Assembly (NCBI GenBank): GCA_015066085.1
Contig: SVPA01000002.1
Coordinates: forward strand, 62,001 to 126,000
DNA length: 64,000 bases
From: Oscillospiraceae bacterium
GTDB taxonomy: Bacteria > Bacillota > Clostridia > Oscillospirales > Acutalibacteraceae
Direction: 5' to 3'
Shown: positions 1 to 7,146 of the stretch, piece after piece
Layout: the number at the start of each line of letters is the position of its first letter
How positions within the stretch are numbered: the first letter of the stretch is position 1
Made by a program: the position numbers and the translations under genes
The notes under the pieces: model-generated
The model's input: only the letters and a program-made list of their open reading frames with translations
The model's database searches: none
Told to the model about the DNA's origin: nothing

Positions 1-69
1 CGATGTTGATAATATACCACATAAGAAGAAGAAAATCAAGAACAAAATTATTTTTTTGCTAATTTCTTC

Positions 70-97
70 TTGACTTTAATAAAAATTGGTATATAAT
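70..97 (+). promoter_or_regulatory. Sigma-A-type promoter for tRNA-Gln
   Basis: TTGACT (70-75), 16 bp spacer, TATAAT (92-97), just upstream of the tRNA. Confidence 0.75.
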
Positions 98-110
98 AAT
101 ATCGTTGCAT

Positions 111-182
111 TGGGGCATCGCCAAGCGGTAAGGCAACGGACTCTGACTCCGTCATTCCTAGGTTCGAATCCTAGTGCCCCAG
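111..182 (+). tRNA. tRNA-Gln (anticodon CTG)
   Basis: Acceptor stem TGGGGCA/TGCCCCA, anticodon loop CTCTGAC, T-arm CTAGGTTCGAATCCTAG; CCA follows at 183-185. Confidence 0.95.
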
Positions 183-187
183 CCAAG

Positions 188-223
188 AAAAACGACAAGT
201 TTCGACAGAAACTTGTCGTTTTT
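188..223 (+). terminator. Rho-independent terminator after tRNA-Gln
   Basis: AAAAACGACAAGTTTC-GACA-GAAACTTGTCGTTTTT, 16-bp perfect stem ending in T5. Confidence 0.85.
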
Positions 224-230
224 CAATGAT

Positions 231-388
231 ATCCGTTCTTCCGAGAACGGATGATATATCTTCGATATGATATCCACCTTCGGTGGACGATATATGCCTG
301 CGGCATATGAAGGAACGGATATTATATCATACTTGCGAAGCAAGTATATCACTCGGCAACGCCGTATATCATATCGTGCAAGCGATAT
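231..388. repeat. Array of at least seven short non-identical hairpins joined by GATAT/ATATC connectors
   Basis: Hairpins at 231-252, 256-268, 273-287, 292-308, 329-347, 354-364 and 371-388, with 3-4 nt loops such as TCCG, TTC, TGC, GAA, AAC and GCAA. Confidence 0.85.
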
Positions 389-447
389 ATCATTATTTAT
401 GCAAGAGTTCGAATTCATACGCAATAATACCGAAAATATCTTTTTTG

Positions 448-467
448 TAGCCCCCAGCCAAAAAAAC
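448..467 (+). repeat. Degenerate second copy of the tRNA-Gln 3' end
   Basis: TAGCCCCCAGCCAAAAAAAC resembles TAGTGCCCCAGCCAAGAAAAAC at 172-193. Confidence 0.65.
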
Positions 468-501
468 AAAAGCCAACCGTCGCGGTTGGCTTTTGTTTTT
501 T
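463..501 (+). terminator. Strong intrinsic terminator
   Basis: AAAACAAAAGCCAACC-GTCGC-GGTTGGCTTTTGTTTT, 16-bp stem followed by T. Confidence 0.85.
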
Positions 502-527
502 GTTTGTGGCGTTAATCGGAGGCGAAT

Positions 528-548
528 CGTTTTGCCAAAGGCAAAACG
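528..548. repeat. Perfect short hairpin
   Basis: CGTTTTGCC-AAA-GGCAAAACG. Confidence 0.7.
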
Positions 549-601
549 GTCGTCGAAGCAGTCCGAAACGCGCGTTAGCGTTTTGCGGTCATTATGTTGT
601 A

Positions 602-1048
602 TTATTTTTCCTGTAAATTTTTATAATAAGATACTGCAAGGGTGTCACAACGCTCGTTTTCCGGGTGCCCTGCGTGTCCTTTAACCCAACAAAACTCAAC
701 CTCGTGAACTTCGAGTAAGGGCAGCAGTTTCTCCCATAAATCAACATTAAGCGCGGGTTTCTTGTCAGCCTTTTTCCAACCGTTTTTCTGCCAGGAATAA
801 ACCCATTTTTGAAGAACGGCATCACAAACATACTTTGAGTCGGTCGTGAGCCTTACCTTGCAAGGCTCTTTAAGTGCCGAAAGCGCCTCAATAACGGCGG
901 TCAGTTCCATTCGGTTGTTTGTAGTGTCCTTTTCTCCGCCGAAAAGTTCCTTTTCTTTTCCGCCAAAGCGAAGCACCGCGCCCCACCCGCCCGGGCCGGG
1001 GTTTCCCGAACAGGCGCCGTCAGTAAAAATTTCAACAAACTTTTTCAT
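602..1048 (-). CDS. rnhA: Ribonuclease HI
   Basis: 148 aa; [40 protein letters not shown] and [15 protein letters not shown] motifs. Confidence 0.96.
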   Translation of the reverse strand: MKKFVEIFTDGACSGNPGPGGWGAVLRFGGKEKELFGGEKDTTNNRMELTAVIEALSALKEPCKVRLTTDSKYVCDAVLQKWVYSWQKNGWKKADKKPALNVDLWEKLLPLLEVHEVEFCWVKGHAGHPENERCDTLAVSYYKNLQEK

Positions 1049-1050
1049 AA

Positions 1051-1638
1051 TCAGTACTTCCTGTAACTTCCGATAACTTTACCCAGTATCGAAGGATTTT
1101 CGGGATAAATCGGGTCAAAGTCGGGATTTTCGGGCATAAATATTATCTGTTTATCCCTTATAACAAGGCGTTTAACGGTAGCCTCGTCGCCGTCCATACC
1201 AATTATAATATCCCCGTTTTTAGAAACGGCGTCTTTATCGGCAATAACAATATCTCCGTCCAATATGCCGACATCCTTCATACTGTACCCCACAACCTTA
1301 AGAGCAAAAAGCCCTTCGGCGCTTGAGGTAGCGTAAGGGATATAGTCCTCAATTTCGTGAACCGCAAGAATCGGCTGACCTGCCGTAACTCTGCCGATAA
1401 CGGGAATTTGTGCGGTAGAAGAAGCCCCCGCAATTCTTATTGAACGGGAATATCTGGGGTCACGCTCAATATACCCGTTTTCCTCTAAAACATTCAAAAT
1501 TGCATGTACCGTAGAGGTAGATTTTATCCCCGTATCTTTACAGATTTCTCTGACAGAGGGGGGAACTCCGTTTGCAAGAGTTTTAACAAGAAAGTTATAA
1601 ACCTTAAGTTGTTTTTCGGTAAGTTGGGGCCTTGACAA
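1051..1638 (-). CDS. lexA: LexA repressor; probable TTG start
   Basis: [16 protein letters not shown]-terminal HTH, autocleavage/peptidase region with [13 protein letters not shown] and [30 protein letters not shown] sits 6 nt before TTG at 1638. Confidence 0.93.
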   Translation of the reverse strand: MSRPQLTEKQLKVYNFLVKTLANGVPPSVREICKDTGIKSTSTVHAILNVLEENGYIERDPRYSRSIRIAGASSTAQIPVIGRVTAGQPILAVHEIEDYIPYATSSAEGLFALKVVGYSMKDVGILDGDIVIADKDAVSKNGDIIIGMDGDEATVKRLVIRDKQIIFMPENPDFDPIYPENPSILGKVIGSYRKY

Positions 1639-1674
1639 AGAGGACTCCTCCAATCGAACAAATATTCTTTTCAT

Positions 1675-1703
1675 ATAATAGCACAAATGTTCGCCTTTTG
1701 CAA
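1675..1703 (-). promoter_or_regulatory. lexA promoter with overlapping SOS-box-like sites
   Basis: Minus strand TTGCAA, 17 bp, TATTAT. Imperfect CGAAC-N4-GTTCG-like sites at 1680-1693 and 1655-1668. Confidence 0.6.
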
Positions 1704-1704
1704 C

Positions 1705-1743
1705 AAAAAAGATGTATTGACAAATTTCTTGTCAATACATCTT
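1705..1743 (-). terminator. Terminator of the WG-repeat gene
   Basis: AAGATGTATTGACAA-ATTTC-TTGTCAATACATCTT, 15-bp stem with T-run on the minus strand. Confidence 0.85.
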
Positions 1744-1751
1744 TAAAAATT

Positions 1752-2855
1752 CTACTCAAGATAATTGTGCGTTGTACAATAATCGCCGGCGTATGCTATA
1801 TTAAAGCATCCGTAAGCGTCACAATATTTATAGTAGGAAGTCTCTGTATGCGTTGAGCAATATTCACCAGAGGCATAATTAAAACAACCGTCTTTTTGAC
1901 AAATATCGTTATTGTTACGATAACCTATAGCATCGAATTCGCCAAGGGTAACGGTACGGCCTTCTTTATCTATTACTATCATGTTTTTATTTGTGTTCAT
2001 GACTACTGCGTATCCATCGCTACTCATATCATATGCCTTTACGTATTGATAACTTATAACAGTTTCTCCTTTGGCATTGATATAGCCCCACCTGTCCCCA
2101 CTCTTTACGGCTGCCATACCATTTGAAAAAACATTTGCATCTACAAATTGGGGATTTACTACATATTCACCTTTAAGATTTATATAACCGTATTTGTCTG
2201 CTACTTTGATAAGTGCAATCTTTTCATAAAAAGAATAGGCGTAATCGAAAGAAGGATTGATAACATATTTTCCTGTTTTGTCAACATATCCATACTTATC
2301 TCCAGACTTTACACAAGCTAAACCGTTATAAAAATTATCAGCGCTATCAAATTGCGGATTTATCAGGTATTTTCCTTTTGAATCTATGTAACCGTATTTA
2401 CCGTCAACCGTTACAACAGCGATACCATCTATAAAATCTGAAGCACTATCAAATTGAGGATTTATAACAAATTTGCCACTATTATCTATGTATCCCCATT
2501 TTTCTCCTGTTTGAACCCTCAACAAACCACTGTCAGAAAACAGTTTGTCATATTCGTCGTTCGTATTTTTAAGCGAAGAATTAGAAAATAACATGAATGA
2601 GGCTAATGTGCCGGAAAGCACTAATGAAAGTGCTAACAATATAGCAAGTATGGTAATTACAATGGCACAGGCCTTTTTCTTTTTCTTTTTCTTTTTCTTG
2701 ACGGGCGTGGCGGTTTTTGTAGTTTTTTTGTTTGAATTATCAGATAGTGCTTGTGCGGAGATTTCTTCGGGTGCACTACTTTCGTTTTTGTTTTGTTCTT
2801 GAGGTTCATTTAACTCTTGCGTTGTGTTGCTAGCAACTTTTTCTTTTTTTGACAT
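1752..2855 (-). CDS. WG-repeat membrane protein with poly-Lys stretch, one TM segment and C-terminal tandem Cys/His motifs
   Basis: Repeats such as YGYIDSKGKYLINPQFDSA and YGYVDKTGKYVINPSFDYA; KKKKKKKKK followed by a TM helix; two C-x4-C-x8/9-C-x2-H motifs at the C-terminus. Confidence 0.85.
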   Translation of the reverse strand: MSKKEKVASNTTQELNEPQEQNKNESSAPEEISAQALSDNSNKKTTKTATPVKKKKKKKKKACAIVITILAILLALSLVLSGTLASFMLFSNSSLKNTNDEYDKLFSDSGLLRVQTGEKWGYIDNSGKFVINPQFDSASDFIDGIAVVTVDGKYGYIDSKGKYLINPQFDSADNFYNGLACVKSGDKYGYVDKTGKYVINPSFDYAYSFYEKIALIKVADKYGYINLKGEYVVNPQFVDANVFSNGMAAVKSGDRWGYINAKGETVISYQYVKAYDMSSDGYAVVMNTNKNMIVIDKEGRTVTLGEFDAIGYRNNNDICQKDGCFNYASGEYCSTHTETSYYKYCDAYGCFNIAYAGDYCTTHNYLE

Positions 2856-2878
2856 AGTTTTTCTCCTTTTTGTGATTA

Positions 2879-2935
2879 ACGGTATACCGTCAACAAAAGT
2901 ATACCATAAATCTCAAAAAAGTCAACGGTTAACCG
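2879..2935. promoter_or_regulatory. Palindromic operator candidates flanking the WG-gene promoter
   Basis: ACGGTATACCGT (2879-2890) and CGGTTAACCG (2926-2935). Confidence 0.5.
2898..2925 (-). promoter_or_regulatory. Promoter of the WG-repeat gene
   Basis: Minus strand TTGACT (2920-2925), 16 bp, TATACT (2898-2903). Confidence 0.7.
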
Positions 2936-2987
2936 ACAACTTTCGAAAGGACAGTAATATATACTTATCCTTGAGGTAGGTGATATT

Positions 2988-3230
2988 ATGACAATTTCTG
3001 AGGCTGTTGCAGAACGCATTCTTGCTTTGTGCAAAGAAAGAAATCTCACGGTTAACAAACTATGTACTATATCGGCAGTAACACAATCTACCGTTAATGA
3101 TATAGTAAACAAAAAAGCGCATAATATCGGTATAGTTACAATTAAAAAACTGTGTGATGGTCTTGGCATGGAAATACCGCAATTTTTTGATGATGAACTT
3201 TTCTACGGATTAGAACAAGTTATTTTTTGA
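2988..3230 (+). CDS. XRE-family helix-turn-helix regulator
   Basis: 80 aa; ILALCKERNLTVNKLCTISAVTQSTVNDIVNKK...LCDGLGMEIPQFF. Confidence 0.9.
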   Translation: MTISEAVAERILALCKERNLTVNKLCTISAVTQSTVNDIVNKKAHNIGIVTIKKLCDGLGMEIPQFFDDELFYGLEQVIF

Positions 3231-3243
3231 TTTCTCTAAAAAC

Positions 3244-3278
3244 AAGGATTGATGTGAAAATGCATCAATCCTTATTTT
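3244..3278. terminator. Intrinsic terminator
   Basis: AAGGATTGATG-TGAAAATG-CATCAATCCTT followed by ATTTTT. Confidence 0.75.
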
Positions 3279-3630
3279 TCTTCTTAAACACCGAAATAAT
3301 CTGCCAAAGCCCCGCCCCTATTAGCAGACCGCCGAAAATTTTTGCAATAAACTCTGCCCCGATAACCGACGAAAGCCAGACTCCGAGTGCTGCCCCAACA
3401 AGCCCCGAAATTGAGAAAAAGAGCACTGTTTTCCACTTTATTTGTTTTTTAAAAGCGTAAATAATAACGCTGAGCATTGCAATCGGGATAAAAAACAAAA
3501 GGTTTATACCTTGGGCGGTAAGTTGATTTGTATTTTTAAAAAGGGCAAGATAAATAAGTAAAACGGCACCGCCGCCAAGCCCCATTGCCCCGATTATTCC
3601 CGAAAGGAAACCCGCTATAATTTCGGTCAT
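3265..3630 (-). CDS. TSUP (TauE/SafE-like) half-size transporter, second gene
   Basis: MTEIIAGFLSGIIGAMGLGGGAVLLIYLA; about four TM segments. Confidence 0.8.
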   Translation of the reverse strand: MTEIIAGFLSGIIGAMGLGGGAVLLIYLALFKNTNQLTAQGINLLFFIPIAMLSVIIYAFKKQIKWKTVLFFSISGLVGAALGVWLSSVIGAEFIAKIFGGLLIGAGLWQIISVFKKKNKD

Positions 3631-3980
3631 CTTAAAATCAGCCTCACTCCCGCATAAATCATAAAACCTCCGAAAATTACGCCAAGCCATTTAGGAGATA
3701 TTTTTTTAAGAATAACCGTGCCGAGTCCGGCTCCCAAAAGTCCTCCCGGCAGATAAATAAGGCAGTCGGCAAACTCGACCCTCCCGTTTACAAGGTAAAG
3801 AATTGCCGAAAAAACGGTTAAGGGCAGAATTACGGCAACGGCGTTTCTGTGAGCGTCTTTTTGGTCAAGTCCCATCTTTTTAAGGGCGGGAACTGCAAGC
3901 ATACCGCCCCCTGCGCCTAAAAGTCCGTTAACAAAACCAACAAAAAGCCCGAAAAATAGAGTAATAAGTTTTCTTTTCAT
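3627..3980 (-). CDS. TSUP (TauE/SafE-like) half-size transporter, first gene
   Basis: MKRKLITLFFGLFVGFVNGLLGAGGGMLAVPALKKMG; ATGA overlap with the second half gene. Confidence 0.8.
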   Translation of the reverse strand: MKRKLITLFFGLFVGFVNGLLGAGGGMLAVPALKKMGLDQKDAHRNAVAVILPLTVFSAILYLVNGRVEFADCLIYLPGGLLGAGLGTVILKKISPKWLGVIFGGFMIYAGVRLILR

Positions 3981-4096
3981 AAAAATATTCTCTGCAAATG
4001 GAATATTTTTATACAAAATACAAAACTTACTTTGTTGAAATTAAACTATAATTATGTTAAAATATAGTTTAGTACACTAAAGGAGTTTTAGTACCA

Positions 4097-4942
4097 ATGT
4101 ATAAAATTGTTTCTAAAAAAGAACTTAACCCGACCGTCACCATGATGGAAATCGAGGCGCCTTTTGTTGCAAAAAAGGCCGAGGCGGGTCAGTTTATAAT
4201 ACTTAGAGTAGATGAGGACGGCGAACGAACCCCCTTAACCATTGCCGGTTTTGACCGCAAGGCAGGAACGGTTAAAATAATTTTCCAGATTGTAGGTGCA
4301 ACCACCAAACTCCTAAACGCCAAAAACGAGGGAGATTATATTACCGATTTTGCGGGTCCTTTGGGCAAAGCCACAGAAACCGAGGGCAGACGCAAGGTTG
4401 CGGTTGTCGGCGGAGGAGTAGGCTGTGCTATCGCCCTTCCTATTGCCGAAAAACTTCACGCTCAAGGGGCTGAAGTTTGCTCAATTATCGGTTTTAGAAA
4501 CAAGGATTTAGTAATTCTCGAAGAAGAATTTTCTGCCGCTTCTGACCGACTTATACTTATGACCGACGACGGCTCTAAAGGTAGAAAAGGTCTTGTAACC
4601 GAGCCTCTTGCCGAAATACTTAAAACCGAGAACGACTTTGACGAGGTTATTGCGATAGGACCTCTTGTTATGATGAAATTTGTGGTGGCTACAACCCGTC
4701 CTTTCGGCGTTAAAACCACCGTTTCAATGAACCCGATTATGATTGACGGAACGGGAATGTGCGGCGGCTGCCGACTGACCGTTGGCGGAAAAATGAAATT
4801 CGCCTGTGTTGACGGTCCCGATTTTGACGGTTTCGAGGTCGACTTCGACGAGGCAATGCAGAGAGCGTCGATGTATTCCGATTTTGAACATCATCGCTAT
4901 GAAGAAACCTGCAATCTTTTAAATAAGGAGGTAGCGGAGTAA
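4097..4942 (+). CDS. NfnA/SudB-type FAD/NAD-binding ferredoxin-NADP+ reductase subunit
   Basis: 281 aa; GQFIILRVDEDGERTPLTIAGFD, VVGGGVGCAIALPIAEKL, GTGMCGGCRLTVGG...FACVDGPDFDG. Confidence 0.9.
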   Translation: MYKIVSKKELNPTVTMMEIEAPFVAKKAEAGQFIILRVDEDGERTPLTIAGFDRKAGTVKIIFQIVGATTKLLNAKNEGDYITDFAGPLGKATETEGRRKVAVVGGGVGCAIALPIAEKLHAQGAEVCSIIGFRNKDLVILEEEFSAASDRLILMTDDGSKGRKGLVTEPLAEILKTENDFDEVIAIGPLVMMKFVVATTRPFGVKTTVSMNPIMIDGTGMCGGCRLTVGGKMKFACVDGPDFDGFEVDFDEAMQRASMYSDFEHHRYEETCNLLNKEVAE

Positions 4943-6354
4943 TGGCAGATATGAGTCCTAAAAAGAATCCAATGCCCGTTCAGCCTCCCGAAATTCGCTC
5001 GACTAACTTTAAGGAGGTTGCGCTCGGCTACAGCGAGCAAACCGCCCTTGCCGAAGCCGCAAGGTGTCTGGACTGTAAAAATATGCCCTGTGTAACGGGT
5101 TGTCCCGTTAATGTTCATATACCCGCCTTTATAAACAGAATAAAGGAAGGGGACTTTAAGGGAGCCTATCAGGTTATTGCCAAATCCTCCTCTCTTCCTG
5201 CCGTTTGCGGACGAGTTTGTCCCCAGGAAAGTCAGTGCGAGGCAAAGTGCGTCAGAGGAATCAAGGGCGAACCCGTTGGCATTGGCAGACTTGAGCGTTT
5301 TGTTGCCGACTGGCACAATAGCCATATGGAAGAAAATTTAGAAAAGGCAGAACCTAACGGCCATAAGGTTGCGGTTGTAGGTTCGGGTCCGGCGGGGCTT
5401 ACCTGTGCCGGAGACCTTGCTAAAAAGGGTTATAGCGTAACCGTTTTTGAGGCGCTTCATCTTGCGGGCGGTGTTCTTGTTTACGGAATACCCGAATTCC
5501 GTCTTCCTAAAGAGATTGTTAAAAAAGAGGTTGACGCCCTTAAAAAACTCGGCGTTACGATTGAAACTAATATAATAATCGGTAAAACAATAACGGTTGA
5601 TGAACTCTTCAGTTTAGGCTATGAAGCGGTCTTTATCGGTTCGGGAGCAGGGCTTCCTCGGTTTATGGGAATTGAGGGGGAAAGCCTTAAAGGAGTTTAC
5701 TCGGCAAACGAGTTTTTAACCCGAAATAATCTTATGAAGGCTTATGAAAAGACTTCCGAAACCCCTATTATGCACGCTAAAAAGGTCGCTGTTGTCGGAG
5801 GCGGGAATGTGGCTATGGACGCCGCCAGAACGGCTCTTCGCCTTGGCGCCGAAAAGGTATATATCGTTTACCGCCGCTCTCTTGACGAACTCCCCGCAAG
5901 AAAAGAAGAGGTTGAACACGCTATGGAGGAGGGAATTGAGTTTAAACTGCTCACAAACCCGACCAGAATTTTAGGATATAATAATCCTGATGATAGGCGT
6001 GACATTAAAAATGGCTTTGTTAAGGGAATTGAGTGCGTTAAAATGGAACTCGGCGAACCCGACGCTTCGGGCAGAAGAAGCCCGATAGAAATTAAAGACA
6101 GCGAGTTTGTGCTCGATGTCGAAAGTGTAATAATGGCAATCGGAACCTCCCCCAATCCTTTAATTAAGGACACTACCGAAGGCTTAGAGGTCAACCGCAG
6201 AGGCGGAATTGTCGTAAGGGAAGAAAGCGGACTCACCTCCAAAAAGGGCGTTTATGCCGGCGGAGATGCCGTAACGGGAGCCGCCACCGTAATTCTCGCA
6301 ATGGGTGCGGGAAAAACGGCAGCCAAAGCAATAGACGAATATATTATGAAATAA
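4942..6354 (+). CDS. gltA: GltA/NfnB-type NADPH-dependent glutamate synthase small-subunit family
   Basis: 470 aa; Cys-rich N-terminus CLDCKNMPCVTGCPVNVHIPAFI, VAVVGSGPAGLTCAGDLAKKG, VAVVGGGNVAMDAARTALRLGA. Confidence 0.92.
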   Translation: MADMSPKKNPMPVQPPEIRSTNFKEVALGYSEQTALAEAARCLDCKNMPCVTGCPVNVHIPAFINRIKEGDFKGAYQVIAKSSSLPAVCGRVCPQESQCEAKCVRGIKGEPVGIGRLERFVADWHNSHMEENLEKAEPNGHKVAVVGSGPAGLTCAGDLAKKGYSVTVFEALHLAGGVLVYGIPEFRLPKEIVKKEVDALKKLGVTIETNIIIGKTITVDELFSLGYEAVFIGSGAGLPRFMGIEGESLKGVYSANEFLTRNNLMKAYEKTSETPIMHAKKVAVVGGGNVAMDAARTALRLGAEKVYIVYRRSLDELPARKEEVEHAMEEGIEFKLLTNPTRILGYNNPDDRRDIKNGFVKGIECVKMELGEPDASGRRSPIEIKDSEFVLDVESVIMAIGTSPNPLIKDTTEGLEVNRRGGIVVREESGLTSKKGVYAGGDAVTGAATVILAMGAGKTAAKAIDEYIMK

Positions 6355-6386
6355 AAAAACAGATGGGCGTTGCCCATCTGTTTTTT
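6354..6386 (+). terminator. Intrinsic terminator
   Basis: AAAAAACAGATGGGC-GTT-GCCCATCTGTTTTTT. Confidence 0.85.
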
Positions 6387-6391
6387 GCTGT

Positions 6392-6856
6392 TTAGAAAAT
6401 TAAAAAGTTGAAAATCAGCGCAACCGCAAGTCCTAAAAGCATACCTGCTATAACCTGCGCATTTGTGTGTCCTACAAATTCCTTAAGTTTTACATCGTCG
6501 GGAATAGTGTTGCTTGACATTTTATTTATTAAGTCGGTTATCTGATTAAGAATTTTAGCCTGTTTTCCCGTTTCAAGCCTTACGCCTGTTGCATCATGGC
6601 AAACAATTATTGCAAGAATTGCACTTATTGCAAACTCAATAGAAGCAAACCCGAAGTTCATCGCACACATAGCCGCAACCGAAACGACCGTAGCCGAATG
6701 TCCGCTTGGCATACCGCCGTCCCCGAAAAGACGCCAAAAATCAAATTTACGGTGAACAATAGTGTGAATAATAAGTTTAAGAACCTGTGCGACAAGCCAG
6801 GAAGCAATACCCGTTATAAGAAACTTATTGCTTATAAGTTCAAAAAACCAATCCAT
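6392..6856 (-). CDS. Divergent PAP2 family protein (DUF212/YuiD-like)
   Basis: 154 aa; DGGMPSGHSATVVSVAAM, HDATGVRLETGKQAKILN, FVGHTNAQVIAGMLLG. Confidence 0.9.
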   Translation of the reverse strand: MDWFFELISNKFLITGIASWLVAQVLKLIIHTIVHRKFDFWRLFGDGGMPSGHSATVVSVAAMCAMNFGFASIEFAISAILAIIVCHDATGVRLETGKQAKILNQITDLINKMSSNTIPDDVKLKEFVGHTNAQVIAGMLLGLAVALIFNFLIF

Positions 6857-7056
6857 AAAACCCCTCCGTTAAAGATTGTCTTTTGTCGAATTTAACTCAT
6901 AATAACACAAACAATATAAAAAGTAAAGTTTTAAGGAAAGAAAAATAGCGACGCAAACTATGGTTTACAAACCTGAAAACAGGGATTTTTGTGTAAAAGC
7001 AACAAAAATCGACATTAAAAATTGGTTGACGCTTTATAAATTTCACAAAAAAACTC

Positions 7057-7085
7057 TTGAAAAAAATGAAAATATTTGGTAATAT
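7057..7085 (+). promoter_or_regulatory. Promoter of the glg operon
   Basis: TTGAAA, 17 bp, TAATAT upstream of glgB. Confidence 0.55.
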
Positions 7086-7146
7086 TATGGTAATGAGATA
7101 TATTGTATCTAAAAACAGATTGTTTTTAACTATTCAGAGGTGAAAA

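Noticed and set aside
231-388. Possible CRISPR array
   Set aside because: Units differ in stem sequence and size, there is no constant repeat or spacer length, and no cas gene is in the window.
158-515. Open frames in the tRNA/hairpin region (103 aa minus, 82 aa plus)
   Set aside because: They overlap the tRNA, terminators and hairpin array; the translations are low-complexity reads through palindromes, so not counted as genes.
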